A stretch of 5,457 nt of DNA from Gammaproteobacteria bacterium (GTDB taxonomy: Bacteria > Pseudomonadota > Gammaproteobacteria > Pseudomonadales > Azotimanducaceae): positions 102,992 to 108,448 of the forward strand of contig NZEI01000050.1 in the NCBI GenBank assembly GCA_002690405.1. The letters run 5' to 3'. How positions within the stretch are numbered: position 1 is the first letter of the stretch; each line of letters opens with the position of its first letter. Of this stretch, positions 1-5,457 are shown piece by piece. The notes under the pieces are model-generated. The model searched no databases. It was not told where the DNA came from and saw only the letters and a program-made list of their open reading frames with translations. The translations under genes and the position numbers were made by a program.

Positions 1-489
1 AGTTTGGGGTTCAAGTACTTCAACAAGATTAGAGTTCAACATCGGTGTGACCGGATCATGTTTCTTAAACGAATCCTCTAACGGGGTTGCACCGATGAAC
101 ATCCTGCCCTGAAAGACAGTAACCGTATGCCGCGGAAAAGCGGGGCAAAATATCGTCTTGGATCCGCCGCTCGCCTCCAGCATCGCAAGCGCGACGGGAC
201 CAATATTGCCTCGATCAGTGCAATCGAACGTGGCGCAGTACTTATAGTAGAACCGTTGAATACCCAGTTTTTGCAAACCCGCGACAACAGCCTGCGCTTC
301 GAGCACAGCCAGATCTGGCTCAATTAGTCGGATTTTTCTCGCAACGACTACAGCTTCTGCTGTGGTCGGGTCAATTTCTGCCAATGCTGCAACTGAACTT
401 ACCAATGGACACCGGATACCCTCGGCCTCAAGCAAGCTCGCGACCATCATGCCCCCGGTGAGATCATCGGCAAGTATTCCTAACTCCAA
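1..489 (-). CDS. otnK: Four-carbon acid sugar kinase (3-oxo-tetronate kinase-like), N-terminal part, cut by window edge
   Basis: This is the N-terminal domain of a DUF1537/OtnK-family kinase. The family phosphorylates 3-oxo-tetronates with ATP in the cytoplasm during breakdown of four-carbon sugar acids such as threonate and erythronate. Reading from TTG 489-487, the frame is open for 163 codons to position 1; the family is usually about 420 residues, so the nucleotide-binding C-terminal domain lies outside. Visible family motifs in order are GILADDLTGG (residues 4-13), KYCATFD (83-89) followed by GNIGPV (94-99), CPAFP (115-119), VFQGRMFIG, and HDPVTPM (144-150) followed by NSNL. An in-frame TAA at 507-505 bounds the start. 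TTG is preferred over GTG 495-493 because the GGGAG ribosome site lies 8 bases before TTG but only 2 before GTG, and family members begin only a few residues before the LGxxADDxTG motif. It diverges from the dioxygenase gene. The exact acid substrate is unknown; the symbol denotes family, not proven function. Confidence 0.88.
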   Translation of the reverse strand, partial: MELGILADDLTGGMMVASLLEAEGIRCPLVSSVAALAEIDPTTAEAVVVARKIRLIEPDLAVLEAQAVVAGLQKLGIQRFYYKYCATFDCTDRGNIGPVALAMLEASGGSKTIFCPAFPRHTVTVFQGRMFIGATPLEDSFKKHDPVTPMLNSNLVEVLEPQT

Positions 490-497
490 AACCACAA

Positions 498-504
498 CTC
501 CCTT
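498..504 (-). promoter_or_regulatory. Ribosome binding site deciding the TTG start of the kinase
   Basis: On the minus strand AAGGGAG ends 8 bases before TTG 489-487, which is good spacing. It ends only 2 bases before GTG 495-493, too close for efficient initiation. No ATG lies near the conserved N-terminus and an in-frame stop (507-505) lies just upstream, so the site supports a TTG start. Confidence 0.6.
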
Positions 505-728
505 TTAATCCGCCGCCCAGCCATCGTAAGCCATTCTCAAGCACGAGCCTTCGCATGGGCCCCTCAAAGTCACCCAAATTTGCAACCAGGCTGAGAATTT
601 ACCCAGTGGTGCAGAACGCGTCGAGCGCGAGAAATTGGGGGAAAACGCAATATGGCCGTGTGTAAATGTTCGAGCCGACATATAAAGTGCGCTGCAATAG
701 ATACTACAAGCCAGCGTAAAAACGACAC
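505..728. promoter_or_regulatory. Divergent intergenic region between kinase and dioxygenase genes
   Basis: This spacer separates two genes pointing away from each other, so it must hold the transcription start of the leftward kinase and probably that of the rightward PhyH-SDR-sulfatase-SDR series. A TATAAA at 681-686 on the plus strand is the best -10-like hexamer, but there is no matching -35 box 16-18 bases before it. An imperfect inverted repeat, TGTTCGAGCCGACA at 668-681, could be an operator half-site pair but has two mismatched positions. No convincing small gene was seen. The regulatory role is inferred from gene arrangement; the individual boxes are not established. Confidence 0.4.
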
Positions 729-1334
729 ATGCAGGAAGCAGAACTCAGCGCGCTATCAACATCATTTAGAGACAACGGCTTTGCGATCGCTCGAAGTTTT
801 TTCAAGCCCGAGCAGGTCGAAGAAATTTGCTGGCGTGCAGAGAGGATTTTAAGCAATCGAACTGAATTTTCGCCGACCTACACAAATATCACCAAGGGAT
901 TGGAAAAAGCAGACGACTTCTTCGAAAAACTGCTGAATGAAGGGCCACAAGTCCCACTGCTGCAAAAACTACTCGGTACAAAGCCCATTCCTGCAACCGC
1001 AAGCTTCTTCACCAAGAACAAAAACTATGAAGAGATTTATCCGCATATCGACGCAGTTTACGGTGGCGTGATCTGGGTCGCCCTGGACGATACTAATCGC
1101 GAAAACGGCTGCATTCATTTCCTTAAAGGCTCTCACAAGCGCGAAGCCGAATTCGCCCATCTGCGCCCAAACCAGCCCAATGACCTTTCCAATCATCCTG
1201 ACTTGGTGGAGGCAGCTATGAGCGCTGGCGACATGTTGCTGTTTCAGTCTCGAACCGTGCATTGGTCAGGGCCCAACCGTAACGGCACGCAACGCCGAGG
1301 CTTTAATTGTTTCTATACCGGGAGATTAGATTAG
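729..1334 (+). CDS. Phytanoyl-CoA dioxygenase (PhyH) family Fe(II)/2-oxoglutarate-dependent oxygenase
   Basis: This 201-residue protein is predicted to be a cytoplasmic non-haem iron oxygenase that couples decarboxylation of 2-oxoglutarate to hydroxylation, or oxidative cleavage, of an organic substrate. The N-terminus has the family's opening (FRDNGFAIARSFF, residues 13-25, then a helix). The iron-binding facial triad is visible as H106 and D108 in YPHIDA and H178 in VHWSGPN. R189 or R190 in QRRGF is placed to bind the 2-oxoglutarate carboxylate. The double-stranded beta-helix core is marked by ENGCIHFLKGSHK (125-137) and SAGDMLLF (165-172). It is shorter than typical PhyH proteins (about 250-300 residues), mainly in the N-terminal half, but the catalytic set is complete. 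An in-frame TAA at 717-719 makes ATG 729 the first possible ATG start; there is no clear Shine-Dalgarno sequence. It is first of four co-directional genes. The substrate is not predictable; bacterial PhyH enzymes range from catabolic to biosynthetic. Confidence 0.9.
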   Translation: MQEAELSALSTSFRDNGFAIARSFFKPEQVEEICWRAERILSNRTEFSPTYTNITKGLEKADDFFEKLLNEGPQVPLLQKLLGTKPIPATASFFTKNKNYEEIYPHIDAVYGGVIWVALDDTNRENGCIHFLKGSHKREAEFAHLRPNQPNDLSNHPDLVEAAMSAGDMLLFQSRTVHWSGPNRNGTQRRGFNCFYTGRLD

Positions 1335-1446
1335 CGTTTCAGGCCAGCAGTGATCGGGGATCCTCATCGTGACCGACCGGTTTTAGCGAATAAGTAGCTA
1401 CCAATCTACAACGGCACTGCTTCAATAATCATCACGCCCTGCTTCT

Positions 1447-2352
1447 ATGAATCAATTCACCAAAAACACTACTGCTGAAGAGGTGACCGCACACCTTGAT
1501 CTATCCGAAACTACGGTGCTCGTCACTGGATGCACCTCCGGCATAGGCCGCGAGAGCATGCGAGTGCTCGCATTGCGCGGCGCTCATGTTTTAGCAACAG
1601 GAAGAACCGAAGAAAAAGTGCAACTCGCCAGTCGTAATATGGCGGGCAAAATCACACCTCTGGCCCTGGAACTGACCGACCCAGCCTCGATTAGCGACTG
1701 TGCGAACACTTTGTTGGCTGCAGATCTGGTGCCGGATACTGTTATTTGCAATGCGGGCATATATCCTTTTGGCTCTCTTGAACTGGTAAATGGTGTCGAA
1801 AAAGTTTTCTTTGCTAATTTTCTTGGTCACTTCGCGCTAATCAAATACCTATTACCAGCCATGCAAGAGCGGGGCGTGGGGAGCTTTGTTCATGTCAGCA
1901 GCGATTCAGCATACAAACAGGCACCCGATTGCGGCATCGACTTTGCCAATCTGCGTGGCGAGGGTGTTTTCCATGCCGGAGAGGCTTACGGCAGATCGAA
2001 GCTCGCCAATGCGCTTTTTTCGTTGGAATTGGCAGACCGCCTGAAGGGCACTAACCTAAGGTCGAACGCACTGCATCCCGGCAGCATTCTGACCAACATC
2101 AGCCATGCAGCGCCCTTTTGGACGAAAGCAGCCGCACTAATGGCTCGCGGGTTCCTGCGTACCGTTGAGGAAGGGGCCTCTACCCAAGTTTATGTGGCCA
2201 CGCATCCCGATGCTGCAAAAGAGTCGGGATGTTTTTTTGCTGCATGCAAGCTCGTCGAACTCGAGCACGACCACCTGCTCGCTAATCGAACATTGGCCCA
2301 TGAGCTTTGGCAAGTTGCCGAAGATATGTTGCAACACATGCAGACCGCCTAA
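1447..2352 (+). CDS. Short-chain dehydrogenase/reductase, retinol-dehydrogenase-like
   Basis: This 301-residue protein is an NAD(P)-dependent oxidoreductase with a Rossmann fold, expected to interconvert an alcohol and a carbonyl in the cytoplasm. Visible elements are the cofactor-binding TGCTSGIG (residues 27-34), R53 after the second strand (ATGR), which favours NADP(H), LELTD (74-78), NAG (102-104), the active-site N124 in ANFLGHF, S152 in VHVSSDS, and the catalytic YGRSK with Y181 and K185. The stretch of about 29 residues between the Ser and the Tyr, NFLGHF, and the C-terminal pattern TVEEGAS followed by SGCFF resemble the retinol dehydrogenase/WWOX-like branch, which often acts on lipophilic alcohols or aldehydes. 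About 20 residues precede the Rossmann core. An in-frame TAA at 1426-1428 makes ATG 1447 the first ATG; no good ribosome site precedes it. It follows the dioxygenase by 112 bases and may act on its product, which is inference. Confidence 0.9.
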   Translation: MNQFTKNTTAEEVTAHLDLSETTVLVTGCTSGIGRESMRVLALRGAHVLATGRTEEKVQLASRNMAGKITPLALELTDPASISDCANTLLAADLVPDTVICNAGIYPFGSLELVNGVEKVFFANFLGHFALIKYLLPAMQERGVGSFVHVSSDSAYKQAPDCGIDFANLRGEGVFHAGEAYGRSKLANALFSLELADRLKGTNLRSNALHPGSILTNISHAAPFWTKAAALMARGFLRTVEEGASTQVYVATHPDAAKESGCFFAACKLVELEHDHLLANRTLAHELWQVAEDMLQHMQTA

Positions 2353-2537
2353 CGCAACAAGATAGCCCGCCCGTTTACCCCGCAGCTAGACTCTTTTCCA
2401 CCCCTCGTAGATCTCGGCAGGCACCCGCGCAGGTCGGCACAGTCAATTTTGGGGTAATGTAGCGCCATACCGGATTGCATTATTTTGCCCGCGGTAAATA
2501 CGTTATGGGATAGTGACTGGATAGAACCGAGCGATTC

Positions 2538-3947
2538 ATGCCTAGACCGAACATAGTATTCATCTTCAGCGATCAACAGCGCGCAGACACAATGGGCCAC
2601 GCAGGCGACCCAGTAGCGATTACGCCGCATCTGGACAAACTTGCCGCAGAGGGCACCGTCTTCAGCCAATGCTTCACCAGTTCACCAGTCTGTATGCCTG
2701 CTCGCGCAAGTATGATGACCGGATATAAGGTTCATCAGCATGGCGTATGGGCCTTTGCAGATCCAGAACTCCGCCACGGACAAAGCCACGTGCGCAATAT
2801 TCGAGACGCCGGCTATCGCACCGGCGTGGTCGGCAAAACTCACCTTTGGCGCCACGGTCCCGGGCACGCAGGCGAGCATAAACAAGAAATGCAAGACTGG
2901 GGTTTTGTCGACGCCAGAGAAACTACTGGACCATCCGAGTCACTATTAACCGACTCGTTATACACCGACCATTTGGCCGCTCGTGGGTTACTCGATGCGC
3001 ACCGGCAATATTTCGAAATGTACTTACGTGGAACCAGACCATACCCATGGGAACTACCGCCCACCCCGTTGCCCACCGAAGATCACCTCGACGTCTTTAT
3101 TGGCCGTCTCGCGCAAGAGTGGATCAACGACTGCGACAACGCCGAGCCCTTTTATTTACAGGTGAATTTCGGGGGGCCACATGACCCCTGGGACGCACCC
3201 CCTGAATATCGCAGTTTATACAACCCTGACGATATGCCGCTTTCGATTCGCGACCAACGGACCGGCCCACTGTCCTCTCATGTGGAGTTACTGCTTAAAC
3301 ATGCGCCGAACAAGCTCAATAAAATGGGCGTTGCGCAAAACCAACTGCTGAAGGCTAACTACTATAGCAAGGTGACCCTAATCGATGATTGTGTTGGCGG
3401 GATTTTGCAAACATTAGAAGAGCGTAATCTGTTGGATAACACCTGGATTGTTTTTTCGTCGGACCACGGAGAAATGCTTGGCGATCACGGATTACTTGCA
3501 AAAAAGGTCTTTTATGAGGGCGCTGTCAAGGTACCCTGTTTGTTTCGCTCGCCAAACGGACGAGGCCAAGGTACCGCTCAGGCCCTCACTTGCCACTTGG
3601 ATATTGTTGCAACGCTTATTGATATCTGCGAAGCCAGACCACTTCAGGACAGCGACGGCCAGTCAGTTCTGCCAATTCTTGAAGGTGATTCAAACCATTC
3701 CCAACGCACAGCGGTATTGAGTGAACTGGGTCTACCGCCATCAGCTTTCGTTATGCTGCGCACCAGCAGCCATAAACTCTCGGCGGATGCAAAAACCCGG
3801 GAACCCATCGAACTTTACGATCTAACTGAGGATCCCAACGAATTGCACAACCTGGTCACTCATGCTGACCACGTCGAAAGGCGCCAACAATTACTCAACG
3901 AGGTTTTGAATCCACTACTGTCCAGCCTGGATACTAGGGCCTGGTAG
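2538..3947 (+). CDS. Type I (Cys-type) sulfatase, predicted cytoplasmic
   Basis: This 469-residue member of the alkaline phosphatase/sulfatase superfamily should hydrolyse a sulfate ester to alcohol plus sulfate. The modification motif SPVCMPAR gives C52-x-P-x-R56, the cysteine normally converted to formylglycine. Other active-site positions visible are D12 in FSDQQR (metal; Q13 where many sulfatases have a second Asp), K100 and H102 in GKTHL, H215 in GPHDPW, D309 and H310 in SSDHGEMLGDHG, and K322 in LLAKKVFYEG. The C-terminal sub-domain ends with the typical ELYDLTEDPNELHNL segment. The N-terminus starts directly with the first core strand (PRPNIVFIF), so there is no signal peptide, unlike secreted polysaccharide sulfatases. 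ATG 2538 follows an in-frame TGA at 2514-2516; only a weak GAG precedes it. The next gene follows after 83 bases. Phosphonate monoester or phosphodiester hydrolases share the same motifs, so the ester type is not certain. No modifying enzyme is encoded nearby. Confidence 0.92.
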   Translation: MPRPNIVFIFSDQQRADTMGHAGDPVAITPHLDKLAAEGTVFSQCFTSSPVCMPARASMMTGYKVHQHGVWAFADPELRHGQSHVRNIRDAGYRTGVVGKTHLWRHGPGHAGEHKQEMQDWGFVDARETTGPSESLLTDSLYTDHLAARGLLDAHRQYFEMYLRGTRPYPWELPPTPLPTEDHLDVFIGRLAQEWINDCDNAEPFYLQVNFGGPHDPWDAPPEYRSLYNPDDMPLSIRDQRTGPLSSHVELLLKHAPNKLNKMGVAQNQLLKANYYSKVTLIDDCVGGILQTLEERNLLDNTWIVFSSDHGEMLGDHGLLAKKVFYEGAVKVPCLFRSPNGRGQGTAQALTCHLDIVATLIDICEARPLQDSDGQSVLPILEGDSNHSQRTAVLSELGLPPSAFVMLRTSSHKLSADAKTREPIELYDLTEDPNELHNLVTHADHVERRQQLLNEVLNPLLSSLDTRAW

Positions 3948-4019
3948 GTGAAAAGCTTACGGCCAAACAAAGAAAGAGTTCATCGATCCCGCAACCACAA
4001 ACAACTGCACACAAGCTAC

Positions 4020-4024
4020 GGGAG
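4020..4024 (+). promoter_or_regulatory. Ribosome binding site of the 4031 SDR gene
   Basis: GGGAG is placed 6 bases before ATG 4031. It is the only strong, well-spaced Shine-Dalgarno sequence among the four rightward genes, and it fixes this start, which also places the Rossmann motif at the usual distance from the N-terminus. Confidence 0.6.
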
Positions 4025-4030
4025 TAACCC

Positions 4031-4807
4031 ATGTCGAATTTTTCACTGCACAATAAAACCGTAATAGTGACTGGCGGAGCCGGCGGTCTTGGTCGCGCCA
4101 TGTGCGCCAACTTCGGCGCTGCCGGCGCCAACGTTATTGTTGCAAGCCGTAGCCAAGACAAAATTGCGGCAGAAGCCGCCAGTCTGCAAAGAAAAGGCTA
4201 TAGCGCGGCAGCCATCCCGGTGGACGTAACCGACGAGCAACAGGTGAACTCTCTGATCGATGAGACAGTTGCCACTTTTGGCTCGGTGGACGTGGTCATA
4301 AACAACGCCGGGCGATGGGGACGTAGCTACGCTGCTGAGGACACACCATTAGATGAGTGGCGCACCATTGTCGACCAGAACCTAACAGGCGTATTCCTGC
4401 CCTGCATGGCCGCTGGCCGGCAAATGATCAAACAACAGGGTGGTAAAATCATTAACATTTCGTCAACCGCCGGCAGCAAAGGCAATCCGCATCAGTTGCA
4501 CTATTCTGCTGCCAAGGCCGGCGTCATAAGCCTTACCAACAATCTCGCTTACATGTGGGCACAGCACAATATTAACGTTAATTGCATTCTACCCGGCCTC
4601 ATCGCCACCGAGGAACTTAAGGGCTACGGGATTATTCCCGCAAATACCGACGCCGAAGGCAATCCAGTACCGCGACTGGAACTAACACCGAATCCGGAAG
4701 ACGTCGCGGATCTTGCCCTATTTCTGGCGTCTCCGGCCTCCGATGCGCTAACCGGAGAGCTTTATCCAATTCGCGCCTGGCTGAAATCAGAGCGATTTTG
4801 GCAATAA
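4031..4807 (+). CDS. Classical short-chain dehydrogenase/reductase with altered C-terminus
   Basis: This 258-residue classical SDR is a predicted cytoplasmic NAD(P)-dependent alcohol/carbonyl oxidoreductase. Motifs are TGGAGGLG (residues 14-21) for the cofactor, R40 after the second strand (VASR), suggesting NADP(H), PVDVTD (63-68), NNAG (91-94), N117 in DQNLTGVF, S145 in INISST, and Y158 and K162 in YSAAK, with the usual 13-residue Ser-Tyr distance, then NCILPG. The length matches the family. The unusual part is the end: after LTGELYPI, where classical SDRs usually read V-D-G-G, this protein has R248-A249-W250 and then an eight-residue polar/aromatic tail ending FWQ. The register is kept, so this looks like substitution, not a frameshift. 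It follows the sulfatase by 83 bases with no terminator seen and is likely co-transcribed; oxidising the alcohol freed by the sulfatase is a plausible but unproven role. Confidence 0.9.
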   Translation: MSNFSLHNKTVIVTGGAGGLGRAMCANFGAAGANVIVASRSQDKIAAEAASLQRKGYSAAAIPVDVTDEQQVNSLIDETVATFGSVDVVINNAGRWGRSYAAEDTPLDEWRTIVDQNLTGVFLPCMAAGRQMIKQQGGKIINISSTAGSKGNPHQLHYSAAKAGVISLTNNLAYMWAQHNINVNCILPGLIATEELKGYGIIPANTDAEGNPVPRLELTPNPEDVADLALFLASPASDALTGELYPIRAWLKSERFWQ

Positions 4808-5007
4808 CCCGCTTATAGGATTAAAGCTAGCGCAACGCAGAAAGCCGCGTCGGCGCCCCAAACTGGCCGCGCACATTAAAGCTGTTCGTAGAGCCGAAGA
4901 CGCAAGAGCTCCATTAAAAGCACGGCAACTGAGCACAAATCTAAAGGCCGACGCCGCTTATATCGGTTTCAGCCCAATGAAAGCAACAGCTTAGCTACCT
5001 GAATCGA
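4808..5007. other. Convergent intergenic spacer with short repeats
   Basis: This 200-base stretch lies between two genes that end facing each other. It holds no recognisable gene and no strong hairpin followed by a T-run in either direction. It does contain CCGCTTATA twice (4809-4817 and 4954-4962), ATTAAAGC or its one-base variant ATTAAAAGC three times (near 4820, 4875 and 4913), and an 8-base inverted pair GCGTCGGC (4847-4854) with GCCGACGC (4947-4954). The outer arms could pair across about 90 bases. Transcription of both neighbours must end here or read through; the mechanism is not evident. Confidence 0.45.
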
Positions 5008-5457
5008 TTAGCGACGCAGCCGATGACCACCGTCCACATTCAACACTTCACCGGTAAAGTACGCGCCTGCGCGACTACACAGCATAATGGCGACGCCTGC
5101 TATGTCGTGGATATCACCATAACGATGGGCCGGAATCCGCTGCAATTCTGCTTTATAAGCCTCGGCCTCCGGATTCTGCCAGGCACCACGGGTCATTTCT
5201 GAATAGAACCTGCCCGGTGCAATGGCGTTAACGCGAATATGCTCATCGGCAAAGGCTAAAGCCAACTGCGGCGTCAGGTGCTCCACCGCCTTTTTGCTAG
5301 TGGAATACGCCATAACGTGTGCATATATCTCACTGGCAGCCACCGAACTGATAAAAATAACGCTCGAGGGTGCATCCACTGTCGCCCGGCCTTTCAACAA
5401 ATCGAGAAGCGCCTGGGTCAAAAACAGGGGCGACCGGAGGTTAATGTCCATGGTTCG
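5008..5457 (-). CDS. Classical short-chain dehydrogenase/reductase, C-terminal part, cut by window edge
   Basis: The visible 149 codons are the second half of an SDR whose N-terminal Rossmann motif (TGxxxGxG) and start lie beyond the right edge; ATG 5451 sits inside the conserved DIN segment and is not the true start. Counting from 5457, the fragment shows N6 in DINLRSP (active-site Asn), S38 in IFISSVA, Y51 and K55 in YSTSK (Ser-Tyr spacing 13), then VNAIAPG, and a canonical end FTGEVLNVDGG followed by HRLRR and TAA at 5010-5008. This resembles 3-oxoacyl-ACP-reductase/sugar-dehydrogenase-type SDRs. It is clearly different in sequence from the 4031 SDR, so it is not a recent duplicate. It is transcribed toward the sulfatase cluster and belongs to a separate transcription unit; a role in the same pathway is only suggested by proximity. 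Confidence 0.9.
   Translation of the reverse strand, partial: RTMDINLRSPLFLTQALLDLLKGRATVDAPSSVIFISSVAASEIYAHVMAYSTSKKAVEHLTPQLALAFADEHIRVNAIAPGRFYSEMTRGAWQNPEAEAYKAELQRIPAHRYGDIHDIAGVAIMLCSRAGAYFTGEVLNVDGGHRLRR

Noticed and set aside
78..327. Two ATG-initiated frames on opposite strands inside the kinase region
   Set aside because: Both are out of frame with the kinase, whose family motifs run continuously through this stretch from 489 to 1.
681..708. Promoter boxes in the divergent spacer: TATAAA 681-686 on plus; TTGTAG with TTATAT on minus
   Set aside because: The plus box has no -35 partner at 16-18 bases, and both minus hexamers match the sigma-70 consensus at only about half the positions.
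652..852. Plus-strand ATG frame of 66 codons overlapping the dioxygenase start
   Set aside because: It runs out of frame through the conserved N-terminus of the dioxygenase gene, has no ribosome site and no recognisable domain.
1335..1446. Terminator after the dioxygenase gene (GGATCC and ACCGGT palindromes followed by TTTT)
   Set aside because: The palindromes are only six bases with no loop and no stable GC stem before the short T-run.
2455..2503. Possible promoter before the sulfatase (TTGCAT 2475-2480, TAATGT 2455-2460)
   Set aside because: TTGCAT has no good -10 hexamer at correct spacing, and TAATGT lacks a -35 box.
4745..4807. A frameshift as the cause of the unusual C-terminus of the 4031 SDR
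   Set aside because: Neither alternative frame yields a V-D-G-G-like ending, and the LTGELYPI register is normal up to the replaced residues, so substitution fits better.
4785..4994. Plus-strand open frame of about 69 codons, basic and alanine-rich, ending at TAG 4992-4994
   Set aside because: It has no ATG before 4977 and no GTG or TTG start in frame with a ribosome site, begins inside the SDR gene in another frame, and its translation resembles no family I recognise. Most likely chance.
4031..5457. The two facing SDR genes as a recent inverted duplication
   Set aside because: Their proteins share only family motifs; the segments between Ser and Tyr and the C-termini differ throughout.

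Overview
This window appears to come from a bacterial chromosome of roughly balanced base composition. It is gene-dense, with short spacers and mostly bacterial-type enzyme families. The combination of a 2-oxoglutarate dioxygenase of the phytanoyl-CoA family, a sulfatase without a signal peptide and several short-chain dehydrogenases is typical of aerobic, metabolically versatile proteobacteria, for example marine Gammaproteobacteria. That assignment is an inference from gene style only: there is no rRNA, tRNA or other phylogenetic marker here.

Layout from left to right: (1) positions 1-489, minus strand, the first 163 codons of a four-carbon acid sugar kinase (OtnK/DUF1537 family). It most likely starts at a TTG codon and leaves the window on the left. 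(2) positions 490-728, a divergent spacer that should carry the control region for the kinase and for the rightward genes. (3) four rightward genes: a compact PhyH-type dioxygenase (729-1334), a retinol-dehydrogenase-like SDR (1447-2352), a Cys-type sulfatase (2538-3947) and a classical SDR (4031-4807). Their spacers are 112, 185 and 83 bases and hold no convincing terminator. (4) positions 4808-5007, a 200-base convergent spacer with short repeats. (5) positions 5008-5457, minus strand, the C-terminal 149 codons of a third, unrelated classical SDR whose start lies beyond the right edge.

How the genes may work together: all are soluble catabolic enzymes. A reasonable reading is a small degradation module in which the sulfatase hydrolyses a sulfate (or possibly phosphonate) ester inside the cell, the SDRs oxidise the exposed hydroxyl groups to carbonyls, and the PhyH enzyme hydroxylates or oxidatively cleaves the carbon skeleton. 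The kinase family acts on 3-oxo-tetronates in four-carbon sugar-acid catabolism, so a polyhydroxylated or sugar-acid-like substrate is possible. The substrate cannot be read from the sequence. No transporter, regulator, formylglycine-generating enzyme or kinase partner (aldolase, isomerase, dehydrogenase) is visible.

No mobile element, CRISPR array, RNA gene or clear pseudogene was found. The points most worth following are the sulfatase/dioxygenase/SDR association, the classical SDR whose usual C-terminal Asp-Gly-Gly is replaced, and the non-ATG start of the kinase.
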